From: Streptomyces sp. DI166 | GTDB lineage: Bacteria; Actinomycetota; Actinomycetes; Streptomycetales; Streptomycetaceae | Length of the DNA stretch: 64,000 nt | NCBI RefSeq assembly: GCF_900091315.1 | Contig: NZ_FLSP01000013.1 | Coordinates: 1 to 64,000, forward strand | Reading direction: 5' to 3' | Position numbers and translations under genes: made by a program | Notes under the pieces: generated by a model | Database searches by the model: none | The model's input: the letters and a program-made list of their open reading frames with translations, nothing else | What the model was told of the DNA's origin: nothing | Shown here: piece by piece, positions 1-7,804 of the stretch | Layout: each line of letters opens with the position of its first letter | Position numbering within the stretch: position 1 is the stretch's first letter

Positions 1-914
1 CCCGCGCCGGCTCGGGCCGTCGGCGGGCGGCAGGGGAAAGCGGTGCCGGTGCCGGATTGGGCAGTCGGCGGCCAGCGGGAGCAAGCGGTGCCCGTGCCGG
101 GCCGGGGACCTGGCCAGCAGCAGAGGGCCGGGGTGCCCGCGCCGGGCCAGGAACCTGCCGGGCCCCCCGGAGAAAGCGGTACGCGTACGCCAGGCGGGTC
201 CGACGCTCGTCGGCCCTCCGCGCCGACCCCCGCCGTACGCGCCCGGTACCCCGGTACCGGCCCCGCCGGATGCCCCGCCGCCGACGGCAGTTGGGGCACG
301 GGCGCCGGTACGCCCCGCCCGCCCGGGACGTACCCGGGAAGCGGGGGCCGCTCCACAGCGCGCTCCGTCGCCGGGCGTTCCGTACCGCCGGGCCTTCGCA
401 CCCGCTTCCTCGGTGCCCGCGGATTCGGCATGCCGCTCACCGGTCCGTCCGTGCAGGAGGAGGCCAACTCGGCGAGCTGCCAGGCCTGTTGGACCTGGCC
501 GAAGCTGATGCCGAGGGCGCCCGCGATGCGCCGGGGGGTCCAGCCGTGGCGGCGCAGGTACCACACGTAGGCGGGCCGCTCCCGGGGTGTCGCGGTCAGC
601 CGGCGCCCGCCCTCGGCCAGATACGCGGCCAGTTCCGCCCCCGTCGACTCCAACGTGCCCGCGATACGCAGCAGTTCGCGCCGCTCCCGGGAGTTGAACC
701 CGCCCCAGATCCCGGCGCTCTCGTCGCGCACGAGCGCTTCGCGCAGGCACTCGCGGGCCACCGGGCAGCGTCCGCACAGACGTTTGGCGATGGCCTCGCG
801 GTCGAGGCCGCCCGAGGCGCCGGGGAGCGGGAAGAAGGTCTCGGGGTCGGTGTCGCGGCAGGCCGCGCGTTCGGTCCAGGGGTCAGGGTCGGCGTGGTGC
901 GGCGGAGCATGCAT
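1..914 (-). CDS. WhiB-like Fe-S regulator with long disordered tail, 3' end beyond the window
   Basis: Reading leftward from an ATG, the first 75 residues form a complete WhiB-like (Wbl) domain. Four Fe-S cluster cysteines are at residues 19, 47, 50 and 56 (pattern C-x27-CxxC-x5-C), followed by the G-I-W-G-G turn at 68-72 and a basic stretch. Wbl proteins bind a 4Fe-4S cluster and usually act with the principal sigma factor. A second helical segment with a helix-turn-helix look (around residues 115-135, GWTPRRIAGALGIS) follows. The remaining roughly 165 residues are Pro/Gly/Ala/Arg-rich and probably disordered. They end in an imperfect 15-residue tandem repeat, and no stop is met before the window edge. 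Most Wbl proteins are 80-130 residues, so the tail is unusual. The gene diverges from the polyketide synthase to its right. The family call is firm; which Wbl subclass it belongs to cannot be told. Confidence 0.88.
   Translation of the reverse strand, partial: MHAPPHHADPDPWTERAACRDTDPETFFPLPGASGGLDREAIAKRLCGRCPVARECLREALVRDESAGIWGGFNSRERRELLRIAGTLESTGAELAAYLAEGGRRLTATPRERPAYVWYLRRHGWTPRRIAGALGISFGQVQQAWQLAELASSCTDGPVSGMPNPRAPRKRVRRPGGTERPATERAVERPPLPGYVPGGRGVPAPVPQLPSAAGHPAGPVPGYRARTAGVGAEGRRASDPPGVRVPLSPGGPAGSWPGAGTPALCCWPGPRPGTGTACSRWPPTAQSGTGTAFPCRPPTARAGA
15..104. repeat. 45-nt imperfect tandem repeat in the WhiB-like tail
   Basis: Two adjacent copies with a 45-nt period (about 15-59 and 60-104) share the core AAGCGGTGCC and lie in frame, adding 15-residue units to the C-terminal tail of the WhiB-like protein. 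A more diverged third copy follows at about 105-145. The array may continue past the left edge. Confidence 0.6.
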
Positions 915-1328
915 GGCGGTCGGCCCTTTCTCGGTGTGATCCCGGTGGCCGTAGCTCTCGGCTGTCCTCCCGGATTGAATTCCATAAGCGTTGAATTTCG
1001 CTCTAGTTGTAGTCAACTCCGAGTGCGTACCTTCGAGTTGCGAGGCAGACCCCGGACGGCGCCCCCGGTTGGGAAGGCCTCTGCAGCATCGTTTCCGCAT
1101 GGTCATGTGCCGGCGGGTGCGCGCAGTTCTGTCATGCACGCGCCCGACCATTCGCGCCCACTGAGGCGCCCGTGAAGGCAGCACCGTCAAACACCGGGGG
1201 GAGTGTTCGGCATGCCCGGATTGCCATGGCGAGATCCATCAAGCGGCGACCGTGAGACCGTTCGAGCACCCGACGGCCGGACCGCGGTGCCTTCTTTCCA
1301 CCCTGGCTTCCCATCGCTTGGAGATGTC
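915..1328. promoter_or_regulatory. Divergent whiB / type III PKS control region
   Basis: This 414-base region lies between the WhiB-like start and the preferred PKS start and holds no convincing gene. It is markedly AT-richer around 970-1020. A TTGACT -35-like element for the leftward gene reads on the minus strand at 1016-1011. TGAATTC occurs at 976-982, inside ATTGAATTCCAT, and TTGAATTTC follows at 991-999. The TGAATTC core also lies at the centre of the perfect palindrome upstream of the first TetR gene, so this could be a weaker operator of the same kind (inference). The right half up to 1328 shows only the PKS ribosome binding site. Confidence 0.4.
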
Positions 1329-2390
1329 GTGCCCGTCCTTACCGCACCCGTTGTCGCCCTGCCCCGCTATCAGGTGAGTACCGACGAACTCATCGATCAG
1401 TTGGTCGAGTTGTACGCGGACCAGCCGCGGATCGCAGCGGGGTGCCGGGCCGTTCGCGCGACCACGATCCAGACGCGCTGGTACACCCGGCCGCCGGCGG
1501 AGTGGCTGGCCAAGCAGCGTCCCCTCGCCGAGCACGCCCGCGAGCATCTGAACGCCTCGCTGGAGCTGGCGGAGCGCGCCGCCCAGGGCGCGCTGCGGGA
1601 GGCGGGACTGCTCCCCGGTGACATCGACGCCGTCGTGGTGACCAGCGCCACCGGCCACACCATGCCCGGACTCGACGTACGGCTGGTGCAGCGACTGGAC
1701 CTGCGGCCCTCCGTCCGGCGCATACCCGTGACGCAGATGGGCTGTGCCGGCGGGATGTTCGGGATCACCACGGCCATGGAACTGGTCGCCGCCCGTCCGG
1801 ACGACAAGGTGCTCGTGGTCTGCGCCGATGTCTTCAGCTACTACCTGAACCACGCCGACGCCGACATGACCGGACTGATCCTGAAGGGGCTCTTCGCCGA
1901 CGCGGCCGGTGCCTGTGTCGTCAGCGGCAGCGCCGACGGCCCGCACATGGAACTCACCGACTCCTACCAGTGCCTTCAGTTCGGGACCCAGGACGTGGTG
2001 GGGACCCGCACGTCCGACGAGGGGCTGCACGGGTACAACTCGCCGGTACTGGCGAAGGCCATCGGTGCCATGACGCCGAAGCTCACTGAGTGGCTGGAGG
2101 CCACCGCGCCGCACGGAGGCCGCGGTATGCCGGAGTTCGTCGTCTCGCACACCGGCGGGCCGAAGATCATCGACACGATCGCCGAGGGGCTCGGCGGCCC
2201 GCCCGAACTGTTCGGCCTGACCCGGGACTCACTGCGCGACGTGGGCAACGTCGGCTCCGCCTCCGTACTTGAGGTCATGGAGCGCACCTTCGCCAAGCCG
2301 CCTGCCGAGGGCGCCAACGGACTTCTGCTCGCGTTCGGACCGGGCATCGTGATGTATGCGGTGCGGGCGGTCTGGCGCGGCGACGTCTGA
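1329..2390 (+). CDS. Type III polyketide synthase (chalcone synthase-like)
   Basis: A single-polypeptide ketosynthase that condenses malonyl-type extender units on a free acyl-CoA starter to give pyrones or resorcinols. The catalytic triad is visible: Cys139 in TQMGCAGGM, His274 in VVSHTGGPK and Asn307 in DVGNVGSAS. The C-terminal FGPG loop that shapes the active site is also present (LLLAFGPGIVMY). I prefer the GTG start because GGAG stands 5 nt before it and the protein then begins right at the conserved N-terminus; 353 residues fits the family. The frame is open further upstream to 1203, but those 42 residues look non-coding. Sequence style resembles the Streptomyces germicidin/alkylresorcinol group, but the starter and product cannot be read. 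It stands alone, with no tailoring gene in the same direction, facing the leftward rSAM cluster across a strong terminator. Confidence 0.93.
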   Translation: MPVLTAPVVALPRYQVSTDELIDQLVELYADQPRIAAGCRAVRATTIQTRWYTRPPAEWLAKQRPLAEHAREHLNASLELAERAAQGALREAGLLPGDIDAVVVTSATGHTMPGLDVRLVQRLDLRPSVRRIPVTQMGCAGGMFGITTAMELVAARPDDKVLVVCADVFSYYLNHADADMTGLILKGLFADAAGACVVSGSADGPHMELTDSYQCLQFGTQDVVGTRTSDEGLHGYNSPVLAKAIGAMTPKLTEWLEATAPHGGRGMPEFVVSHTGGPKIIDTIAEGLGGPPELFGLTRDSLRDVGNVGSASVLEVMERTFAKPPAEGANGLLLAFGPGIVMYAVRAVWRGDV

Positions 2391-2430
2391 CGCGCCGGCC
2401 GGCCGCGGCGCGCGGCGGACCGCACAAGTG

Positions 2431-2462
2431 ACCCGGACGGCCTCGGTGGAGGCCGTCCGGGT
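2431..2462. terminator. Bidirectional terminator, 14-bp perfect stem
   Basis: ACCCGGACGGCCTC and its exact complement are separated by the 4-nt loop GGTG, between the convergent PKS and TetR genes. There is no U-tract, as is usual in Streptomyces. It should insulate the two transcription units. Confidence 0.85.
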
Positions 2463-2501
2463 CGGTGTTCTGCGGGGCTTCGAGAACGAGCGCGCGGGCT
2501 G

Positions 2502-3224
2502 TCAGTCCTCGGCCCGGCCGCCCATCCGGCGGGGCCCCACGTCGATGGACAGGCGCAGTTCCAGGGCGGGCACCACCCAGGCGAGGAACTCCTCGTAGCT
2601 CATGCTCGCCAGCGGTTCGACTCTGAGGACGTAGCGCAGCAGCGCCAGCCCGACGATGTGCCCCGAGGCCAGTGCGGCGCGGGGTTCGGAGCCCACGACG
2701 TCCCGGTAACCGCTGGCGCTCGCCCACGACTTGGTGCTCGCCTCGATCCGGGACCTGAGCAACTCCGAGGTGACGCTGTCGGCGAGACCCGCGCGGTAGA
2801 TCGCGGTCATGGCGTAACGCGTTGTCTCGTTCTCCCAGAACGAGAAGTAGGTCTGGGCCAGCCAGGCCGCCTCCGAGGTGGTGTCCTCGGAGAACGGCAT
2901 GGCGTCGAACGCCGTCGCCACGCTGAACCGGGAGTTGACCGCCGCGTCAAACACGCCTTCCTTGTTGGTGAAGAAGTGGTGCACGAGGGCGGGGTCGACG
3001 CCGGCGTTCTCCGCGATGGCCCGGATGGTCGTCCGTACGTATCCGCGGTCGGCGAAGAGGTGGAGCGCGGCTTCGAGGATCTGCTCGCGGGTCCCGCTCT
3101 CGCCGGGCCGACGTCCGCTTCGGGCTGGTTTACGTCTTGTCCGGGCCGGTGGAACACCAGTCGATTCGTTCGTTTCGGCCCCCCCGGACGTAGATGCGGA
3201 ACCGTCTGAGCGCCTGGATTTCAT
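2502..3224 (-). CDS. TetR-family regulator 1 of the rSAM cluster
   Basis: A 240-residue repressor-type protein. After a Ser/Arg/Pro-rich leader of about 45 residues comes the TetR helix-turn-helix: TREQILEAALHLFADRGY, then TIRAIAENAGVDPALVHHFF (about residues 45-92). The C-terminal ligand-binding domain ends with LLRYVLRVEPLASM, a pattern also found in the neighbouring second TetR protein (TRYVLRLRPIADL), so the two are paralogues. A perfect 16-bp palindrome lies 34 bp upstream of its start and overlaps a good -10 (TACAAT), consistent with autoregulation. The long leader means translation could begin further in. The ligand is unknown; an intermediate or product of the adjacent cluster is the obvious guess. 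Confidence 0.9.
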   Translation of the reverse strand: MKSRRSDGSASTSGGAETNESTGVPPARTRRKPARSGRRPGESGTREQILEAALHLFADRGYVRTTIRAIAENAGVDPALVHHFFTNKEGVFDAAVNSRFSVATAFDAMPFSEDTTSEAAWLAQTYFSFWENETTRYAMTAIYRAGLADSVTSELLRSRIEASTKSWASASGYRDVVGSEPRAALASGHIVGLALLRYVLRVEPLASMSYEEFLAWVVPALELRLSIDVGPRRMGGRAED

Positions 3225-3257
3225 GAGATCACTGCACTTTGGGTGAGGGGCAACGGA

Positions 3258-3273
3258 ACAATGAATTCATTGT
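3258..3273. promoter_or_regulatory. Perfect 16-bp palindromic operator candidate
   Basis: ACAATGAATTCATTGT is a perfect palindrome in an AT-rich pocket just upstream of the first TetR gene. It contains TACAAT on the minus strand at 3274-3269, a plausible -10, so repressor binding would block the promoter. Assigning it to this TetR protein is inference from position. Confidence 0.7.
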
Positions 3274-3360
3274 ACAGTGAAAATACCCTATCAGGTCGGA
3301 CCCGGTCAGGCCACGAACATACGCAGTCCTTGGTCTCTTCCTTACCTTGACCGTTTGCGT

Positions 3361-3930
3361 TCACTCCTCCGCCAGTACCGTCCGCATCGACGGCGCCACC
3401 AGATCGGCCAGCGCCGCGACCGGCAGGTCGGCGATCGGCCGCAGCCGCAGCACGTACCGGGTGAACGCGACCCCCAGCAACTGCGCCGCCAGCACCCCGC
3501 TGCACGCCGCCGCCCGCTCCGCCCCCAGCGCGCCGCGCAGACTGCTGGTGAACTGCTCGTGCAGCATCTGCCGCAGATGCTCCGCCGCCCGCTCGTTGGT
3601 CGCCGCGCAGCGCAGCAGCAGCCGCATCGAGCCCTCGTCCAGGTCGTCCTCCCAGGGCGCGAGGAAGTGCGTGATCAGCGCCTGCGGAAGCAGCTCCAAG
3701 GGCGTGCCCGTCAGGTCGGGTAAACCCAGGTCGACGTCGAGGGCCGCGTCGAACAGCTGCTCCTTGCTGCCGAAGTAACGCATGACCATGGACGGGTCGA
3801 TGGACGCCGTGGCCGCGATGGCCCGGATCGTCGACCGCTGGTAGCCGTCGGCGGCGAAGTGCAGCCGGGCCGCCCGCAGTATGGCCTCCCGGGTGCGCTG
3901 GGAACGCCCCGACATCAGCTGTTGTGCCAT
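3361..3930 (-). CDS. TetR-family regulator 2, with a TTA codon
   Basis: A 189-residue TetR regulator. The helix-turn-helix is at residues 8-55 (RSQRTREAILRAARLHFA, then STIRAIAATASIDPSMVMRYF); the ligand-binding domain follows. The ATG chosen has AAGG 9 nt upstream and leaves only a short leader; the frame stays open another 62 codons into non-coding-looking sequence. One leucine (in D-V-D-L-G-L-P) is encoded by TTA, at plus-strand 3721-3723. In Streptomyces that makes translation depend on the developmentally controlled bldA tRNA. It lies downstream of the FAD monooxygenase on the same strand with a 118-bp gap, so it may be the last gene of the cluster operon or have its own promoter. It is a paralogue of the TetR gene 136 bp further downstream. 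Confidence 0.9.
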   Translation of the reverse strand: MAQQLMSGRSQRTREAILRAARLHFAADGYQRSTIRAIAATASIDPSMVMRYFGSKEQLFDAALDVDLGLPDLTGTPLELLPQALITHFLAPWEDDLDEGSMRLLLRCAATNERAAEHLRQMLHEQFTSSLRGALGAERAAACSGVLAAQLLGVAFTRYVLRLRPIADLPVAALADLVAPSMRTVLAEE

Positions 3931-4048
3931 GGCGACGAGCCTTTCTTCCTCTGGTCCGCGCACGCTCCCGCGCGGTGGCGGAGCGCCGCGCGGGAAACGG
4001 TTCCTGGTGCACGGCCGGGCCCGTGGGGACCTCCACGACGGCCTCCCG

Positions 4049-5677
4049 TCACGTGCGGTCGGCGCGGGCGGGTTCGGAGTCGGCGGCTTCCTCGGACTGC
4101 TCCTTACGGCCCGCACGGGCCGGGGCGGTGGCCCCGGCGGCGGGGGCCGTGTCGCGGTGCGGGGTCGGGCCCTCGGTGCCGCACCAGCGGTGCAGCGCCT
4201 GCCGTACCCGCTCCTCGCGGCCCTGGGGCGAGGAGCCGTCCACCCAGGCCGCGTAGCCGTCGGGGCGGACCAACACCACGCCGAGACCGTCGAGTCGGGG
4301 CACCGGACCGGCCACCCGGACCGGGCAGACCCGCGAGCCCCAGCCCTCGCAGACCTCGCTCGCCACGCCGTCCCCGGCCAGGTCCAGCAGCAGGAACCGG
4401 CCGTCCCGCATCAGTTCGTACAGCCGCACCGGCGCGCCCTCGGTCCGTTCCACCGCCAGGTCCGGCACCCGCTGCCCGGGGCGCAGACCGGACCCGCCCA
4501 GCGCGGCCGGACGGCCACGGCCCGCATATCCCGCGCGCAGCCCGGAGATCGCCTCGCCCGCGAACCGGTTGATCCGGCGCCGCCCGAGCAGCCCGGACAG
4601 CACCACCCGGCGCAGGCCGCTCACCACCGGGGAACGGTGGGTGGCCATCCGGGTGGCGTGGTCGGTGGCCTTGAGGATCTTCTGCGCCTGCGGCCTGCGC
4701 TCGGCCTGGTAGGTGTCCAGCAGCCCGGCGGGCGCCCAGCCCTGGAGCGTGGCGGCCAGCTTCCAGCCGAGGTTGACGGCGTCCTGGATACCGAGGTTGA
4801 GGCCCTGCCCGCCGAGCGGCGAGTGCAGATGCGCCGCGTCCCCGGCGAGCAGCACGCGCCCGGTGCGGTACTGGTCGGCGAGCCGCTGGTGGATCTTGAA
4901 CCGGGCCAGCCAGCGCGCGTCGTACGGCTTGGGGTCGAAGCCGAGGACCTCCGTGAGCCGCTCGGACAGCTCCTCGACCGTCACCTCGTCCCGTGTCCAC
5001 GGGTGGTCCCGGTGCCCCACCGCGATCCGCCAGTACCCGTCCCCGAACGGCACCGACACCATCATCGCGCCGCCCTCGCCCAGGATCGTCACCCCGTCCT
5101 GCGGCGGGCTCTCAAGGCGCACGTCCGCGAGGATCGGCGCGATGTCGTAGGTGTGCCCGCGGAAGGCAATCCCGGACAGCTCGCGCACCACGCTGTGCGC
5201 GCCGTCGCAGCCCACCACGTAGTCCGCGGTCTCCTCCCACTCCCCGGACTCGGTGCGCACGTTCAGCCGTACGCCCGTGGCGTCCTGCTCCAGACCGAAC
5301 ACCTCGGCGCCGCGCTGCACGATCACCCCGAGGTCGACCGCCCGCTGCTGGAGCGCCTCCTCGGTGCGGCTCTGCGGGACCACGTACAGCGCGGGGAAGC
5401 GGCTGTCGATCCCGGTGAAGTCGATCGAGGCGCCTCGCGCGGGCCGCATCCGGCCGACCGGACGGCCCACCGCGGTGAGCACGTCGGCGTGCCCGCGCAG
5501 ATCGAGCACCTCCATCGTCCTGCTGTACAGGGCCATGGCACGGGACTGCGCGGAGGGTGCGGTACGGCGCTCCAGGACGGTGCAGGAGACTCCGGCGGCG
5601 GCCAGTTCACAGGCCAGCGCCAGTCCGGTGGGTCCCGCTCCGACGATGATGACGGACTGCTCAGGGGTGGGTGCCAT
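4049..5677 (-). CDS. FAD-dependent aromatic-type monooxygenase (PheA/TfdB family)
   Basis: A class A flavoprotein hydroxylase of 542 residues. It shows the N-terminal dinucleotide fold (VIIVGAGPTGLALACELA), the second FAD motif with the DG pair (YVVGCDGAHSVVREL) and the GD motif (GRVLLAGDAAHLHSPLGGQG). The C-terminal region resembles the thioredoxin-like domain of phenol hydroxylase-type enzymes, with a charged tail. Such enzymes use NAD(P)H and O2 to hydroxylate or epoxidise a small molecule; several tailor polyketides or inactivate rifampicin. The second of two in-frame ATGs is preferred because AAGGAG lies 6 nt before it; the first ATG lies upstream of that site. The start overlaps the end of the MFS gene by 17 nt, so the two are probably translationally coupled. 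The substrate is unknown. Confidence 0.92.
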   Translation of the reverse strand: MAPTPEQSVIIVGAGPTGLALACELAAAGVSCTVLERRTAPSAQSRAMALYSRTMEVLDLRGHADVLTAVGRPVGRMRPARGASIDFTGIDSRFPALYVVPQSRTEEALQQRAVDLGVIVQRGAEVFGLEQDATGVRLNVRTESGEWEETADYVVGCDGAHSVVRELSGIAFRGHTYDIAPILADVRLESPPQDGVTILGEGGAMMVSVPFGDGYWRIAVGHRDHPWTRDEVTVEELSERLTEVLGFDPKPYDARWLARFKIHQRLADQYRTGRVLLAGDAAHLHSPLGGQGLNLGIQDAVNLGWKLAATLQGWAPAGLLDTYQAERRPQAQKILKATDHATRMATHRSPVVSGLRRVVLSGLLGRRRINRFAGEAISGLRAGYAGRGRPAALGGSGLRPGQRVPDLAVERTEGAPVRLYELMRDGRFLLLDLAGDGVASEVCEGWGSRVCPVRVAGPVPRLDGLGVVLVRPDGYAAWVDGSSPQGREERVRQALHRWCGTEGPTPHRDTAPAAGATAPARAGRKEQSEEAADSEPARADRT

Positions 5678-6932
5678 GGGTCTCTCCTTGGACATCGGTC
5701 AGCGATACGGCCGGTGCGGACGGCGCACCGGAAACGGCGGACGGCCGGCCGGACCGCGCCGCCCAGGCGCCGCAGCCGAGCGCCAGGGCCCCGAGCAGCA
5801 GCCAGCCGACGGCGCCGCGCTGGACCACCAGGAAGGTGACCACCAGCGGGCCGTAGGTGTTGCGGGCGGCGTTGCCCAGGCTGAAGAAGGCCAGATACAC
5901 CTGGCGTCGGTCCTCGGGCGCCAGGTCGTAGGAGATCGCCCAGGCGCCCGCCTGCTGGTGCATCTCCGCGAACGCCTGGAGGCCCACCGCGGCGAGGATC
6001 ACCGCCACCGCCCAGGCGGCGGGCAGTTCACCGGTGACGGCCAGCAGACAGCAGCAGGCGGTCAGCAGCAGCCCGCTCAGTCTCAGCGCCCGCCCGCCGT
6101 CCGCGGCGCTCTCCACGTCGCGGGTGGCGTGCACCTGGAACACCACGACGACCACCGTGTTCAGCACCAGCGTCCAGGCGATCACGGACCGGGGCAGGTC
6201 GTCGTGGGCCAGCACCCACAGCGGGATGCCGACCGTCAGCACCGTCACATGCAGGCTCACCACGGAGTTGAGCACGGTCAGCCAGGTGAACCGGCGGTCC
6301 CGGAAGACCGCCAGGCGCCGCCGCCACGGCAGCGGCCTGCCCCCGCCCGCGTCGCCCGCCCGCAACCGCGTGACCAGCACCGCGGCCAGCACGAACGACA
6401 GCGAATTGCCGAACACGACGGCCAGGTACACCCCGTCGCTGTCCCACAGCAGCGCCCCGGCGGCGGCCAGCCCGCCGAGCGAGAGACCCAGGTTCTGCAG
6501 GGACCGCGCCATCCCCATGGCGCGTACCCGCTGCCCGACGTCCACGGCCGCCCCGAACAGCCCCTGCACCAGCGGGGAGGCGGCCCGGTCGGCCACCGCC
6601 AGCAGGGACACCACGCACAGGAACGGCACGAAGTCGGAGGCGAACGGGAAGCACGCCAGCAGCGCCGCCCGGGTCACATGGGCGGCGATCAGCATCCGGC
6701 GCGGACCGGCCCGGTCCGCGAGGATCCCGGTGGGCACCAGCAGCGCGAAGGACACCGCGCCCGCGACACCCAGACCGAGTCCGACCTCACTGCTGCCCAG
6801 GTCCAGGTAGCGGGTGAGGAAGACGACGGAGACCGCCATGTACAGCCCGCTGCCGAGGGCGTCCACGAACACCGCGGTCAGCAGGGCGAGCGCGCTGCGC
6901 GGCAGCCGCTCCCGGTCGGCGGACTTCTTCAT
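5661..6932 (-). CDS. MFS transporter, probable export pump of the rSAM cluster
   Basis: A 423-residue polytopic protein with about 12 hydrophobic segments. It carries the MFS loop motif between helices 2 and 3 (GILADRAGPRRMLI). GGAG stands 5 nt before the ATG. The gene starts 22 nt after the TrmO-like gene ends and overlaps the monooxygenase start, so it is an internal operon member. Position inside the cluster suggests it exports the product or gives self-resistance (inference); nothing in the sequence reveals the substrate. Confidence 0.9.
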   Translation of the reverse strand: MKKSADRERLPRSALALLTAVFVDALGSGLYMAVSVVFLTRYLDLGSSEVGLGLGVAGAVSFALLVPTGILADRAGPRRMLIAAHVTRAALLACFPFASDFVPFLCVVSLLAVADRAASPLVQGLFGAAVDVGQRVRAMGMARSLQNLGLSLGGLAAAGALLWDSDGVYLAVVFGNSLSFVLAAVLVTRLRAGDAGGGRPLPWRRRLAVFRDRRFTWLTVLNSVVSLHVTVLTVGIPLWVLAHDDLPRSVIAWTLVLNTVVVVVFQVHATRDVESAADGGRALRLSGLLLTACCCLLAVTGELPAAWAVAVILAAVGLQAFAEMHQQAGAWAISYDLAPEDRRQVYLAFFSLGNAARNTYGPLVVTFLVVQRGAVGWLLLGALALGCGAWAARSGRPSAVSGAPSAPAVSLTDVQGETHGTHP

Positions 6933-6954
6933 GTCGGCTCCGTTCGGCGGGAGT

Positions 6955-7803
6955 TCAGTAGTAGTCCCGCATCAGGTCGTCGACCCAGTGGGGCTGTACG
7001 ACGTCCTCACGCGGACCGAACTGGGTGAGATACGGCTTGAGATCGAGCACCGGGGTGCCGTCCACGGCGTCCAGCCCGCGTACGTGCACATCGAGCCCGT
7101 CCACCTTCAGCAGCTTGCAGCGCGAGACCCCGATCCGGTTGGGGCGGTTCTTGGCGCGCTGGGCGAAGATCCCGGTGCGCGGCCAGTCGGGGTTGCCCCG
7201 CGGATGCCGGGCACCGGTGTGGATCTTCTCCGGGGCCACCCGGTGGAAGTGGAACACCACCTCCAGGTGGGAGAAGGTGTCCAGGCCCAGCAGGGCATCC
7301 GCGTCGAACCGGGTGCCGTCCAGCCGGATCACCGAGGTGACATCGCCCCAGTAGTCGTCGGACAGGTCGCTGCGGTCGGTGTGCACGCGCCCGATCGGCA
7401 CCAGGTCGGTGACGGCGCCCGGCCGGGGCTCCTCCAGATGCGCGAACCACACCTCGTCGCGGACCAGTAACTCGCCCGAGACGGCCCGCTGCACGGTCAG
7501 GAAGATCTGGTCGGCGGGCACGTCCAGCATCCGCGACAGACGGCTCTGCAGCAGTCTGAGCAGCGCGCCCACCTGTTCCTTGTCGTAGCTCGCCTTGCAC
7601 ACCACGAACCCGACCGGGGCCGCGGGGGCGTCGGGGGCGTCGCGCCACTCGGGCCGGTGGTAGGTGCCCGGTTCCAGGCGCTGCCACCACACCCAGCAGT
7701 GCCCGGCCGGCAGACCGAGCAACTCGGTGACGTCGGCGGCGAGTTGCTCCAGGGCGGCGGGGCCGGGGCTCGCGTCGGGCGAGAACAGCCGGATGACGGG
7801 CAT
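6955..7803 (-). CDS. TrmO/TsaA-like SAM-binding protein with tautomerase-like N-terminal domain; TTA codon
   Basis: A 282-residue two-part protein. Residues ~135-265 carry the TrmO/YaeB (UPF0066) signature: PIGRVHT, HLEVVFHFHR, HPRGNPDWPRTGIFAQRAKN (split over ~190-215), RPNRIGVS and LDLKPYL. TrmO proteins use SAM to N-methylate t6A37 in tRNA. Residues 1-130 are not part of TrmO. They begin with Pro immediately after Met (MPVIRLF), contain two beta-alpha-beta-like halves and resemble the tautomerase/cis-CaaD superfamily, whose catalytic base is Pro1 (inference from pattern). GGAAGGAG precedes the ATG, which lies 1 nt after the methyltransferase stop. A leucine codon in G-E-L-L-V-R is TTA (plus-strand 7468-7470). 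Location in a peptide-modification cluster argues for a small-molecule or peptide role rather than tRNA modification. Confidence 0.82.
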   Translation of the reverse strand: MPVIRLFSPDASPGPAALEQLAADVTELLGLPAGHCWVWWQRLEPGTYHRPEWRDAPDAPAAPVGFVVCKASYDKEQVGALLRLLQSRLSRMLDVPADQIFLTVQRAVSGELLVRDEVWFAHLEEPRPGAVTDLVPIGRVHTDRSDLSDDYWGDVTSVIRLDGTRFDADALLGLDTFSHLEVVFHFHRVAPEKIHTGARHPRGNPDWPRTGIFAQRAKNRPNRIGVSRCKLLKVDGLDVHVRGLDAVDGTPVLDLKPYLTQFGPREDVVQPHWVDDLMRDYY

Positions 7804-7804
7804 G

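Noticed and set aside
3881..5839. Plus-strand open frame of 652 codons across the TetR 2 and FAD monooxygenase genes
   Set aside because: It spans two well-supported minus-strand genes and has no recognisable domain or start signal.
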